Notes: generated by a model from the letters alone, not told the origin. A stretch of DNA of 64,000 nt from Nostoc sp. ATCC 43529 (GCA_003326205.1 LWTK01000045.1:352-64351), one strand, 5' to 3'; shown: positions 54,018-63,011, counted from the first letter of the stretch. Made by a program: numbers and translations.

Positions 54018-55352
54018 ATGAAAGAACGCAACATTCAGCCCAAGAAAACTATCGCAGACTCCTTCTCAATACCTTCACTCAGGCAACCAACACGGGGTTT
54101 TGGTTCGCAGTCTTCTAGTGCATCGTCCTCAGCAGTGCCAGATAACTCCCTAGCCCACGACATTAGTCGAATACCACTGCGCCGTCCCCAAACCAAACTC
54201 ACGATTAATCAGCCAGGAGATATGTATGAGCAACAAGCTGATACAGTGGCGCATGAGGTCGTGGGAAAATTGGGACAACTAGAAAATCATCAGTCTATCG
54301 AGCGCCAAGAAATGCCACAAGAGGAAGAATTGCAAATGAAACCTCTGGCAAGTTCCATAACACCTGTGGTGCAACGGGAAGAAATACCAGAGGAAGAGGA
54401 AGAAGAATTACAAATGAAATCTCTGGATAATAGCACTCTGCAACGAGAGTCACTGCCAGAGGAAGAAGAGGAAGAAGAATTGCAAATGAAGTCTCTGGAT
54501 AATAGTACTCTGCAACGAGAGTCACTGCCAGAGGAAGAAGAAGAATTACAAATGAAGCCGATGGTGCAGCGTCGGGGTGAGGCTGGAATGGCTGCTAACC
54601 CAGACTTAGAAGCGTCCATCAACCAAGCAAGGGGTAGTGGACAGGCGATGGCCGACAATATCCGCGAACCGATGGAACAGGCATTTGGCGCTGATTTCAG
54701 TGGGGTGAAGGTTCACACAGATAGTCAATCTGACTTGTTGAATCAATCAATTCAGGCGCGTGCTTTCACGACGGGGCAGGATGTGTTCTTTAGGCAGGGA
54801 GAATATAACCCTGGGAGTCGGGGGGGACAGGAATTATTGGCCCATGAGTTGACTCATGTAGTGCAGCAGAATGGAGCGATACAGCCCAAGCTTTCGCCTG
54901 AGATAGCTTGTGTGCAGCAAGCACTCAATAGCACATCAAATTTCGTACAGATGGCTCTCATTGGTGATCCACCACATAACTATACTGCGAGAAACAGCAG
55001 CGGCACCTTCATTGCAGATCATTTGGCAACCGATCAATACTCTGCTGAACAGGCAACCTTAAATAGAGCAAACAACGGTCGAGGAACAACAAACACTGTA
55101 CTAATAGAAACAGACGCAGACATTAAGCACTTAGTTTTAGCAGCGGACTATGATCAGGCAGAACACATTAGGGGGCCAGTGTGGGCAGTGCCGATCACTT
55201 GCAGATACATAACCGTAAACGCAGCGCACGGTGCGAATGGAAACATAATTCGCAGTTCTAGTGAAGAACAAACCGGCATTGTAAAGGTTAAAGTATATTT
55301 CGATGAAGCTAGTAGACAGATAAGCATAACTGGTGTTCAAGGGACAAGGTGA
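54018..55352 (+). CDS. Putative eCIS cargo 4: leader, acidic LQ repeats, DUF4157, unknown C-terminal domain
   Basis: This 444-aa protein has a leader box FSIPSLRQPTRGFGSQ near residue 15 and AHDISRIPLRRPQTKLTI near 50, followed by QPGDMYEQQADTVAHEVV. Then come four acidic repeats at about 105-185, each a run of Glu followed by LQMKPL or LQMKSL and a Q-R pair (TLQRESLP). The DUF4157 core has FGADFSGVKVHTDSQS and HELTHVVQQ at 276-284. Residues about 310-444 form an unidentified C-terminal domain, the likely effector part (NYTARNSSGTFIADHLATD onward). It is divergent from block C across a short region holding a heptamer array, so both may share regulation. No immunity-like gene follows it directly. 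Confidence 0.9.
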   Translation: MKERNIQPKKTIADSFSIPSLRQPTRGFGSQSSSASSSAVPDNSLAHDISRIPLRRPQTKLTINQPGDMYEQQADTVAHEVVGKLGQLENHQSIERQEMPQEEELQMKPLASSITPVVQREEIPEEEEEELQMKSLDNSTLQRESLPEEEEEEELQMKSLDNSTLQRESLPEEEEELQMKPMVQRRGEAGMAANPDLEASINQARGSGQAMADNIREPMEQAFGADFSGVKVHTDSQSDLLNQSIQARAFTTGQDVFFRQGEYNPGSRGGQELLAHELTHVVQQNGAIQPKLSPEIACVQQALNSTSNFVQMALIGDPPHNYTARNSSGTFIADHLATDQYSAEQATLNRANNGRGTTNTVLIETDADIKHLVLAADYDQAEHIRGPVWAVPITCRYITVNAAHGANGNIIRSSSEEQTGIVKVKVYFDEASRQISITGVQGTR

Positions 55353-55383
55353 AATGGCACTAAGTTTTAGTTATTTGTTGAGT

Positions 55384-55614
55384 GCGATCGCTAATCTTGT
55401 AAAGAATTGAGAAAGAGAAAAAGCAACTTGATTTCGGATTGATTGTAGACTTTTGATTAATTGTGTGGGGAGTGCGATCGCCTCCTAGCGTAGGGTGCGT
55501 TAAGGAAGTGCGATCGCCCAATCATTTAGCAACGGTTTTAATAGTCAAGCGATCGCTCATCTATGATGGTTGATAAAGTGCGATCGCTCATTTCATGAAG
55601 CTAAGTGCGATCGC
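55384..55614. repeat. Cluster of six HIP1 octamers
   Basis: gcgatcgc occurs at about 55384, 55474, 55510, 55549, 55580 and 55607, mostly as agtgcgatcgc, in a non-coding stretch. This is much denser than elsewhere in the window. Confidence 0.85.
55425..55481. repeat. 57-bp direct repeat, left copy
   Basis: This matches 56550-56606 at 55 of 57 positions in the same orientation. It lies just after cargo 4, and its partner lies just before cargo 5. The two copies flank the higBA remnant. Confidence 0.85.
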
Positions 55615-55662
55615 CTCATATTGTAGTAGCGTGACAGAGCTAAAATGATGTAATAAACGGGC

Positions 55663-56082
55663 TTACTTACCAAAGTCTTTAGCGGTCAGTGAAAGTTCAC
55701 AACTCAAATTATTAAAAAACTTGGCTAGAGACTCTGCTTGAGTTTTGCTAATTTCACTTTCACCATTAATTATCTCTGTGACCTGCTCAACAGAGCCAAT
55801 AACCTCGACTAAAGTATCTGGCTTGACGTTAAACTCGTGCATTAATGACTCTAAAGTAGCCACAATTGTAGGCTCACTCATGGGATAATGTTCAGCTTCG
55901 TAATTCTCAATCAGAAGAACCAACAACTCAAAAAGTGTCGTTTCAGCCTCCGTTAATTTGCCAGACATCATTCCTTCTACTATAGTCAGAGCTGCGTGAT
56001 ACTCATGTTCTGTTTTAATTGGCTTAGGTTGATACTGAATCAGTAAATCGATATAAGTTTGTTGGCTAGAAGTAGAGGTCAT
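55663..56082 (-). CDS. higA: HigA-type antitoxin (orphan)
   Basis: This 139-aa helix-turn-helix antitoxin has an N-terminal half (1-75) that is helical (KTEHEYHAALTIVEGMMSGK, LTEAETTLFELLVLLIENYE). The C-terminal half carries an XRE-like helix-turn-helix (LMHEFNVKPDTLVEVIGSVE then EIINGESEISKTQAESLAKF). This matches the cyanobacterial HigA/HTH-antitoxin family paired with HigB mRNA interferases. The toxin gene immediately upstream on the same strand is destroyed (see 56066-56462), so this is probably an antitoxin without its partner. It would normally repress its own promoter and neutralise HigB. Confidence 0.85.
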   Translation of the reverse strand: MTSTSSQQTYIDLLIQYQPKPIKTEHEYHAALTIVEGMMSGKLTEAETTLFELLVLLIENYEAEHYPMSEPTIVATLESLMHEFNVKPDTLVEVIGSVEQVTEIINGESEISKTQAESLAKFFNNLSCELSLTAKDFGK

Positions 56083-56462
56083 CTTTCCACCTTTCCCGAT
56101 CGTATTCAGAATGAGTAAAAACGTATTTAAGAAAAATTGTCTGGCTCGAATATCTAATGTCTACAATCAAACGATAGTTATTACCTTAGGACTTACGCAA
56201 AAACTCTCTAAAACTCTTATTTCTTTGTGTACTTTGCGTCCTTTGCGGTTCGTTTTTCATTATTTTGCGTAAGTCCTGTACCTTTGATGTTGAACACAGT
56301 GAAGTTACCAACCGCTTCTGCCTTGGGATACCTTTTCTGAACATCTAATAAATTAGACCACTGAGCTTTAGAGGCAAACTTATACCAGTCATTGAGAGCA
56401 TCTTCAGAATCAGCGTGTTAAACCCAGAATTCCCGTAACTTCACTTTGCTGATTACGTGCAT
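56066..56462 (-). pseudogene. higB: HigB-type mRNA interferase toxin, doubly inactivated
   Basis: The minus strand reads MHVISKVKLREFWV, then a stop codon (taa where relatives have Lys), then HADSEDALNDWYKFASKAQW and SNLLDVQKRYPKAEAVGNF, all typical of HigB. After TVFNIKG the frame is interrupted by a 90-bp inverted-repeat element (56188-56277). On its other side the protein resumes as NNYRLIVDIRYSSQTIF and ends HSEYDRERWKDDLYF. The flanks carry a 6-base duplication (aaggta), and removing one copy restores the KGNNYR junction. The 3' end overlaps the higA start by 17 bases, the normal arrangement. The toxin cannot be made. Confidence 0.9.
56188..56277. mobile_element. 90-bp MITE inserted in higB
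   Basis: Perfect 15-bp terminal inverted repeats (aggacttacgcaaaa at 56188-56202 and its complement at 56263-56277) enclose a short interior with no ORF. Flanking 6-base target duplications (aaggta on the minus strand, one extra base on one side) show it arrived by transposition. Confidence 0.88.
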
Positions 56463-56549
56463 CTTTTATGTAGATTTACCCAATATTTTTACATATTCCC
56501 AAATTTGCGAGTCAAGCGCAACTTAATTGTCCTCCTTAAAGAAAAAAAG

Positions 56550-56606
56550 AACTTGATTTTGGATTGATTGTAGACTTTTGATTAATTGTGTGGGGAGGGC
56601 GATCGC
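56550..56606. repeat. 57-bp direct repeat, right copy
   Basis: Right partner of 55425-55481 (55 of 57 identical). It ends 66 bases before the start codon of cargo 5, so it may include part of that gene's upstream region. Confidence 0.85.
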
Positions 56607-56672
56607 ACTACTGTACATATCTGTATCAGCAAAATATCATCCACCCTACTGCACGGGCATCAGGAGAAGCAA

Positions 56673-59600
56673 ATGAGAGAACGCGTAGCCAAGCCTAAAA
56701 AAGCTAGCACCAGTTCCTTCTCAATACCTAAACTCAGACAACCGACGCGCGGTTTTGGTTTAAACTCCTCTGGTGTCTTGCCTCAAATAACTGCTGAATT
56801 ACCATCCCTCAACAAACCTCTAGGGCACGACATTAGTCGAATATCGCTACACCAACAAACAATAAGTAAAGCTAATCAGCCGGAAGATGTTGAGGAACAA
56901 GAAGCCCAGACACTAGCACCACAGGTGATGCAGGAAATGAACGAGCCTGAAAATCACCAAACAGTGCAACGGGAAGAACTGCCAGAAGAAGAAGAGGAAC
57001 GCACAGCGGCAGAATTTCAATCTCAGGAATTAGAAGAAGAGGAAGAATTACAAATGAAGCCTCTTGATTCTTCCCCCCAAGCAGTTACCCAGGAGCAACC
57101 CGTAAACGAACCCGTTACCCACGACATTAGTCGAATGTCGCTGCGCGTGCAAACAAAACTTACAATTAATCAGCCAGGAGACATTTACGAACAGCAAGCT
57201 GATACAGTAGCACGCCAGGTCATGCAGAAAATCAGTGAGCCTCGAAATCAGCAGTTTATCGAACACGAGGCTTTGCCAGAGACACAATTACAAAGGAAAT
57301 TTTTAGTTGGTTCCGCCACTCCTCTGGTACAGCGCCAAGGTGGTGGGGTGGTAAATACATCTAACCTAGAAACTTCCATCCAACAGGGACGCCAAAATGG
57401 GCAGCCACTCTCAGACGATATTCGGCAACCAATGGAGGAGGCCTTTGGCGCTGACTTCAGCGGTGTCAAAATCCACACAGATACCCGCTCTCACGAACTC
57501 AACCAAACCATCCAAGCTCGTGCCTTCACCACAGGGCAGGATATTTTCTTTCGTCAAGGAGAATACAATCCTCAGAGTTATCAAGGCAAGGAATTACTTG
57601 CTCATGAATTAACTCACGTTGTCCAACAAAACGGTAACGCAATTGGGCGGCAAACAGACTCGTCGGCAACAGCAGCAGTAACGCCAGATATAGATATTCA
57701 GAGGGTTTGTTGCTCGCAATGTGAAGAGGAAGAGGATCTTTTGCAAGCTAAGGAACTTCCCGGCCACACTATCCAACTTGCTCCTGATGTAAATACTCAA
57801 GTTTCTCAACAAACCACAGAGTCAGATGCTGCTGAAGTTGAGAACGATGTACGTCAGGAACTGGATAACAATCGTGCAAGACAAGCAAGCCTCGGCGTTC
57901 AATCTCCCCTTGCGGCGGGAACAACAGAACCACCGCCAGACGAAAACCCCAAAACACAACCTGAGTCTGGGAAAAATGCGGTTGATAGCAATTCTGTGGA
58001 AATGGCTGCACCCGAAGATGAAACTCAACAAGACAAGCCCAAAGAGGATGTGGAAGCAGGTGCAGCTGAAGCTGTCAGTCCGGAAACGAATGCAGATAAG
58101 GGTGAAGATGAACAAGTGAAAGCAGGTATGGCTGAAGCTGTCAGTCCGGAAAAGGATGCAGATAAGGGTGATGATACCAAAGCAGTGAAAGAAGGTATGG
58201 CTGATAAGCTCAAGCCAGAAAGCATCGCTAAAGCTGTCAGTCCCAAAAAGGATGCAAATAAGGGTGATGATGCCAAGGATAAAGATAAAGATAAAGAAGT
58301 AAAAGCAGGCATGGCTGAAGCTGTCAGTCAGAAAAAGAAAGATGAAGACGAAGAAAAGGCATCAGAATCGGAAGTAGCTGAAACTGGTGGGGTTAATCCA
58401 CAAAGTATGGAACAAGCCGCCAGTCCGGAAACGAAAGCAACTCAAGGCGAACAGATTGCACAGCAAGCTAATGCTGTTCAAGGTGCAGGTTTAGAAAAAT
58501 TACCGCCGCAAGTTGATAACCAGAATCCAGAAAGCATGGCTCAAGCCGTCACCCCGGAAACTGTGGCAGAGAAAGAACAAGCCACAACAGAGGTTTTGGC
58601 AGCACAAGCCCAACAAAATGCTGTAAATGCTCAAACTTCCCAATTAGCGGCAACAGAAGTTAACTTTGCACCTCCCGAACAGGAAACGGCTCAAGGTGAG
58701 GATGATGCCATCTTGCAAGAACAGCAAAAAGCTGAGGCGATGAATATTACAAATAGCTTTTTGGCTGAAGCAGCTTTGCGAGTGCAGACAATTACCCAGC
58801 TGGGACAAGGAATTGAGGCGCGTATTCAAGGTTCGACTGAAAATGCTAAAGCTTCTGTAATGGCGGCAGTTGAGCAACAAAAGGCAACCGTTACCGCCCA
58901 AATTTCTCAGCAGCGCGAACAAGTGCAAAGTGAAGCACAAGCAATAATAGCCCAGATTCAAACACAATATCAGGCAGCAGCAGCGACAACTTCCCAAACA
59001 GTTGCCACAGAACGCCAAAAGGTTGCAGCAGAATATACAACATCTGTCCAGAAAGTAGATGAAACTGAAAGCAATCAACTGGCCAAGATTGAAGAATTTT
59101 ATACCCAGGCAAAAGAGAAATATCGTGCTGCTGGCGTTAAAGTTGGCGATGAAGCGATCGCCTTTGGAGAACAAAAGGCCGCTGAATGGGAAGCTCAAAT
59201 TACTGGTAAAGATGATAACTTCTGGGATGGGCCGCTTACAGATAACCGACTCAAGGCGAGGGCGAAAGCAGCTAGAGAAGTAGCCCAACAATACAAAGAC
59301 GGTTTAGTTGAAGAAGGCAACAAACAAGCTGATGCAGTCGAACAAGGCAAACCCAAGGATATTGAAGGAATCCATAATGCTGCTAATGAGTCTCGCCAAC
59401 AATTGCAAACTCTTCAACAACAAACTCTAGATAATTTAAACTCTGTTGAACAGCAAGTTTTGACGCAATTGGCAGACGCACAAACCCAGTTGACTCAAAC
59501 AGCTAACCAAACTCTGCAATCTACATTACAAACTTTAGACCAACAGCAAACTGCTCAATTGCAATTGTTGTCAGTTTATGGTAATGGGCAAGTTTCGGCA

Positions 59601-62600
59601 ATTGAACGGGATGCCCAAAAGGCGATCGCTTCCATTCAAGATGGTATCAACCAAGCTGCTGCTAGTCTGCAAACTGCCATCCAAGATACCCAAGCCCAAC
59701 TCCAAGGAATGCCAGCGCCGAATCCAGAGGAGTTAAGCGCCACTTTAGCAGAAATCTTGGCACAGTTTGATAGCTCTGTGGCTAAAGTCCAAGAGCAAAC
59801 CGAACAAGGCATTACAGCATCCCAAGAAGGTATCGCCCAAGGAGAACAGCAAGCGGTTACTGCGGTGAATGGTATTGCCCAAAGTGGATTGGAAGAGTCT
59901 GCTGCTGTTTCCCAAGAAGCCAAGACGAGCCTAACTAACCTCAATCAAGGCGCTACAGATACCTTTAATCAAATTCAGCAAGCCTTCACAACCACAGTTA
60001 CCAATACCACCCAAGCAGCCCTTACAGGTTTTGGTCAAGTCACCCAAGGAATCCAAAGTGCTTTCGACCAAAGTAACCAAAACATGGACACTAACTTCCA
60101 AAAGAGTGTCAACGACTTGGAAGAAGGGTTGCGTGGTTCAATCCAAGGAGACAAACAGCCAAATCTCGATTCCGATATCCAAAAATACGCTCAAGAAGCA
60201 GCAGACCAAGAACAACCGCGCTGGAAAACAGTGCTGAAAGTTTTCTTAGTCATTGCTGTAATTGTTGTCGCCATTATCGTTGCGCCAGCTGTGATTGGGG
60301 CAGTGGGCGCCGTAGCTGGGGCATTGGGAGCAGGTGCAGCTTTAGCAGGGGGAATCGGTGCAGTTGTTGGTGGGGCGATCGTTGGGGCTGTGGCTGGTGC
60401 CGTAATTCAGATGGGCAACAACGTAATCGACGGCAAGAACCTGCTGGATGGCGTGGGTAAAGCAGCCTTGGCTGGGGCGATCGGTGGTGCCTTGGGTGGT
60501 GCTGGCGGTGTATTTGGTAACATGTTGGCTCAAGCAGGCAGACTGGGGACAGGATTAACTCAATCCTTCTTGAGGTTTGGTATTGATATTGCCTTTGATA
60601 TTGCTGGTGGTATTTTTGGCAACCTAGCAACAGGAGAACCCATCACTTTAGAAGGAGTTCTCATTGGTGCTGGTATCGCTGCGGGTGTCCAAATTTCCAC
60701 AGCAAATCTGAGTAGACTCGGTAAATTTGGTCGTAGCGTTCAAGGTATGCAAACCAGAACTTTCCAAGCTGGAGAGCGATTTGGTACTTCGCTAGGAAAT
60801 GGAATTAAGACGGGCTTTGGCGGTAAAGTTGATACACCAACTGTAAGTGATGCGCCGAATGTTCCGCGCCCAGAGGCAGGGGTGCGATCGCCTGACGCTG
60901 AGGTCACAAATCCTCAGTCTGGGGTAAAATCGCCTGAAGCCGAAACATCCACCGGACGAGGCGTACAGGGAGATGAACCAGAAGTTCAAGGAGGAGTTCC
61001 TAAAGATACAACAACAGAATCGTCTGCAACAAAATCCCCAGGCGAACAAGAACAAAATCCGGCAACTACAGACAAAAATCAAGAAATTGTTCGGATTATT
61101 CGCCAGGATAACGATTTTGCTAGCCAATTTAATCACAAAGGTAAAACAAAATCTCGTGTTGTTGAAGATGGTTCCCTAATTCCGGCGAATCCCAACGGCA
61201 AAGCAACTCCTCTAGAACACGTTTATGGCACCGATCCTGCTAAGGGAGACAGTCCTTACACTTCCTTCCTGACAGAAAGCGGTGGTGTTGCCAAGACATA
61301 CGGCAATTCAGAAATCGAACTCGATTTACCAAAATTACGAGCAGATATCGAATCAGGTAATCTCAAGAATGTTGAGATATTAACTCCCGAACAGATATCC
61401 AAGATGATTACGGATGAAATTTCTCAAATCGCTACAACTGTTAAAAAAGATATAGATGTCAATGCTGCCATTGCCAACGGCCCCCAAGGTATTCCTGATT
61501 ATGTTGCCTCACTCGGTATCAGTAATAAGCAATCTAAGAGACTTTCTAATAGGTTGTTAGCATACTACAATACAACACGCGATGGCGAGTACCTAATTAA
61601 AGGTACTATTCCGGCAACGTATATGAAAGGGCCTTATTCCACTAAGCCTGGGGAGCAATCGGGTACTTCAGGAGGAAGTACTAAGACCGACTCTAGTGAA
61701 GGAGTTAATACTCCCACAGCCAGCCGTCCTAATGCAGATATGCCTAATGTTAAGCAATCTGATACTGAGGTGAAACCACCCCAAACAGATACACCTCACC
61801 AACGCAGCACTCACCCGAATGAGCCAGAAATCGAACCACAAGTTGTGGCTAAACAGCAAACGCCTGATGGACACAATATCAAAGTTCTCAAAGATGGGCG
61901 CATTATTCGTTGTTCAACTTGTGAACAAATAGGTACGAAATACAAAGACCTACTTGACCAGAACCCCAATCTCAAACAACGTTTAGAAGAAATTGAGAAA
62001 ATACCCGATCCGCAACAAAAAAACAAGCAAGCATTTGAGCTTATTAAAGAATTAGATAAAGAAAATGCAATTCGAGCTATTAATCAAAACTCAACCAGTT
62101 CCTTAAATCCTAATTCTGGCTTTGATGTTCCGCAGCATTCCATTGAAGCCCAATATTACCGCTACGATTCACAACGAGTTACAGCCAAAAGAACAGAACC
62201 TGAATTTCAGGTTGAAATAACGACAGATAATTCAGGTAATAGAATCATCAACAAGTTAAAATACGACAAAAATCGCGATGCTTTTTCCACACAAACTAAG
62301 AAAGATGTTCATGAATTAACACAGGGTACTGATTATGGACAATATAGTGCAAGTCCTAAAAAGAACGTCACGGGAAATGATTTCAGGCACATCAAATCTA
62401 ACGAACACACTAAAGTTGAATTGTCCCGTATGTATGAAGGACAACCAGTGGATGAAGTCTTGAATCACTTGAAAGCACGAAAATTCTTACCTGATAGCGC
62501 AACCGAAAACGATTTGGGTCAGGGTTTATGGCGTCAATATCGAGAAGAAGCCGACCACCCACATAATTTACCACCAGGGCCAGGAGTAGATAATCAGAGG

Positions 62601-63011
62601 ATAGGAAGAATTAGCGATCGCTTGCGTAAGTTGCTTGACATGGGTAAAGAAAATTTCGAGAAAACTGACATGACTATTAAAGATCCAGAATTATTGAGAT
62701 ATTTAAATATTAATGAACAACAGGGATATCGTGTTGAAAGTTATGATGAACTTATGGGTGTATTCACACAGTTGATACATGATGCACCTCTACATGGAGC
62801 AAAAGGCGAGTATTATCAATCTCTACAAGAAGCACGCCCAGAGGTTGACTTTTCTTTCAAGAAAACTGCTAATACATCAGACAGCGATGCTATCAGCAAT
62901 GATGGTAATCAAACCAATAGTCAAGATATGGACGTAGACCAACAGCAATCAAATAAACGTAAAAATGAAGATGATGATAAAAATGACCACAAAAAACCTA
63001 AACTTGGTTAA
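56673..63011 (+). CDS. Giant putative eCIS cargo 5: leader, DUF4157, coiled coil, glycine-zipper, toxin-like C-terminus
   Basis: This is a 2112-aa protein. Near residue 18 is the leader box FSIPKLRQPTRGFG. An HDISRI box occurs twice (near 51 and 150), followed by QPGDIYEQQADTVARQVM. The DUF4157 core ends with HELTHVVQQ at 311-319. Residues about 430-650 hold acidic and lysine-rich imperfect repeats (GMAEAVSPEKDADKGD type). Residues 690-1180 are a Gln/Ala-rich coiled coil. A strong hydrophobic stretch near 1185-1205 leads into a Gly/Ala glycine-zipper region to about 1350. C-terminal modules follow: one at 1473-1660 (SPYTSFLTESGGVAKTYG), another around 1745 (GRIIRCSTCEQ), and a tail with KRKNEDDDKNDHKKPK (2095-2110). 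An upstream TTG would add 29 residues; the ATG follows an aggag site. A HEAT-like gene follows. Confidence 0.9.
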   Translation: MRERVAKPKKASTSSFSIPKLRQPTRGFGLNSSGVLPQITAELPSLNKPLGHDISRISLHQQTISKANQPEDVEEQEAQTLAPQVMQEMNEPENHQTVQREELPEEEEERTAAEFQSQELEEEEELQMKPLDSSPQAVTQEQPVNEPVTHDISRMSLRVQTKLTINQPGDIYEQQADTVARQVMQKISEPRNQQFIEHEALPETQLQRKFLVGSATPLVQRQGGGVVNTSNLETSIQQGRQNGQPLSDDIRQPMEEAFGADFSGVKIHTDTRSHELNQTIQARAFTTGQDIFFRQGEYNPQSYQGKELLAHELTHVVQQNGNAIGRQTDSSATAAVTPDIDIQRVCCSQCEEEEDLLQAKELPGHTIQLAPDVNTQVSQQTTESDAAEVENDVRQELDNNRARQASLGVQSPLAAGTTEPPPDENPKTQPESGKNAVDSNSVEMAAPEDETQQDKPKEDVEAGAAEAVSPETNADKGEDEQVKAGMAEAVSPEKDADKGDDTKAVKEGMADKLKPESIAKAVSPKKDANKGDDAKDKDKDKEVKAGMAEAVSQKKKDEDEEKASESEVAETGGVNPQSMEQAASPETKATQGEQIAQQANAVQGAGLEKLPPQVDNQNPESMAQAVTPETVAEKEQATTEVLAAQAQQNAVNAQTSQLAATEVNFAPPEQETAQGEDDAILQEQQKAEAMNITNSFLAEAALRVQTITQLGQGIEARIQGSTENAKASVMAAVEQQKATVTAQISQQREQVQSEAQAIIAQIQTQYQAAAATTSQTVATERQKVAAEYTTSVQKVDETESNQLAKIEEFYTQAKEKYRAAGVKVGDEAIAFGEQKAAEWEAQITGKDDNFWDGPLTDNRLKARAKAAREVAQQYKDGLVEEGNKQADAVEQGKPKDIEGIHNAANESRQQLQTLQQQTLDNLNSVEQQVLTQLADAQTQLTQTANQTLQSTLQTLDQQQTAQLQLLSVYGNGQVSAIERDAQKAIASIQDGINQAAASLQTAIQDTQAQLQGMPAPNPEELSATLAEILAQFDSSVAKVQEQTEQGITASQEGIAQGEQQAVTAVNGIAQSGLEESAAVSQEAKTSLTNLNQGATDTFNQIQQAFTTTVTNTTQAALTGFGQVTQGIQSAFDQSNQNMDTNFQKSVNDLEEGLRGSIQGDKQPNLDSDIQKYAQEAADQEQPRWKTVLKVFLVIAVIVVAIIVAPAVIGAVGAVAGALGAGAALAGGIGAVVGGAIVGAVAGAVIQMGNNVIDGKNLLDGVGKAALAGAIGGALGGAGGVFGNMLAQAGRLGTGLTQSFLRFGIDIAFDIAGGIFGNLATGEPITLEGVLIGAGIAAGVQISTANLSRLGKFGRSVQGMQTRTFQAGERFGTSLGNGIKTGFGGKVDTPTVSDAPNVPRPEAGVRSPDAEVTNPQSGVKSPEAETSTGRGVQGDEPEVQGGVPKDTTTESSATKSPGEQEQNPATTDKNQEIVRIIRQDNDFASQFNHKGKTKSRVVEDGSLIPANPNGKATPLEHVYGTDPAKGDSPYTSFLTESGGVAKTYGNSEIELDLPKLRADIESGNLKNVEILTPEQISKMITDEISQIATTVKKDIDVNAAIANGPQGIPDYVASLGISNKQSKRLSNRLLAYYNTTRDGEYLIKGTIPATYMKGPYSTKPGEQSGTSGGSTKTDSSEGVNTPTASRPNADMPNVKQSDTEVKPPQTDTPHQRSTHPNEPEIEPQVVAKQQTPDGHNIKVLKDGRIIRCSTCEQIGTKYKDLLDQNPNLKQRLEEIEKIPDPQQKNKQAFELIKELDKENAIRAINQNSTSSLNPNSGFDVPQHSIEAQYYRYDSQRVTAKRTEPEFQVEITTDNSGNRIINKLKYDKNRDAFSTQTKKDVHELTQGTDYGQYSASPKKNVTGNDFRHIKSNEHTKVELSRMYEGQPVDEVLNHLKARKFLPDSATENDLGQGLWRQYREEADHPHNLPPGPGVDNQRIGRISDRLRKLLDMGKENFEKTDMTIKDPELLRYLNINEQQGYRVESYDELMGVFTQLIHDAPLHGAKGEYYQSLQEARPEVDFSFKKTANTSDSDAISNDGNQTNSQDMDVDQQQSNKRKNEDDDKNDHKKPKLG

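Noticed and set aside
54018..55352. DUF4157 protein as a free secreted metalloprotease
   Set aside because: No signal peptide is present in this or the other cargo-like proteins; export by the contractile system fits better than a Sec route.
60274..60630. Minus-strand frame rich in Gln, Arg and His opposite the glycine-zipper region
   Set aside because: It is the antisense shadow of the Gly/Ala-rich coding sequence of the giant cargo protein.
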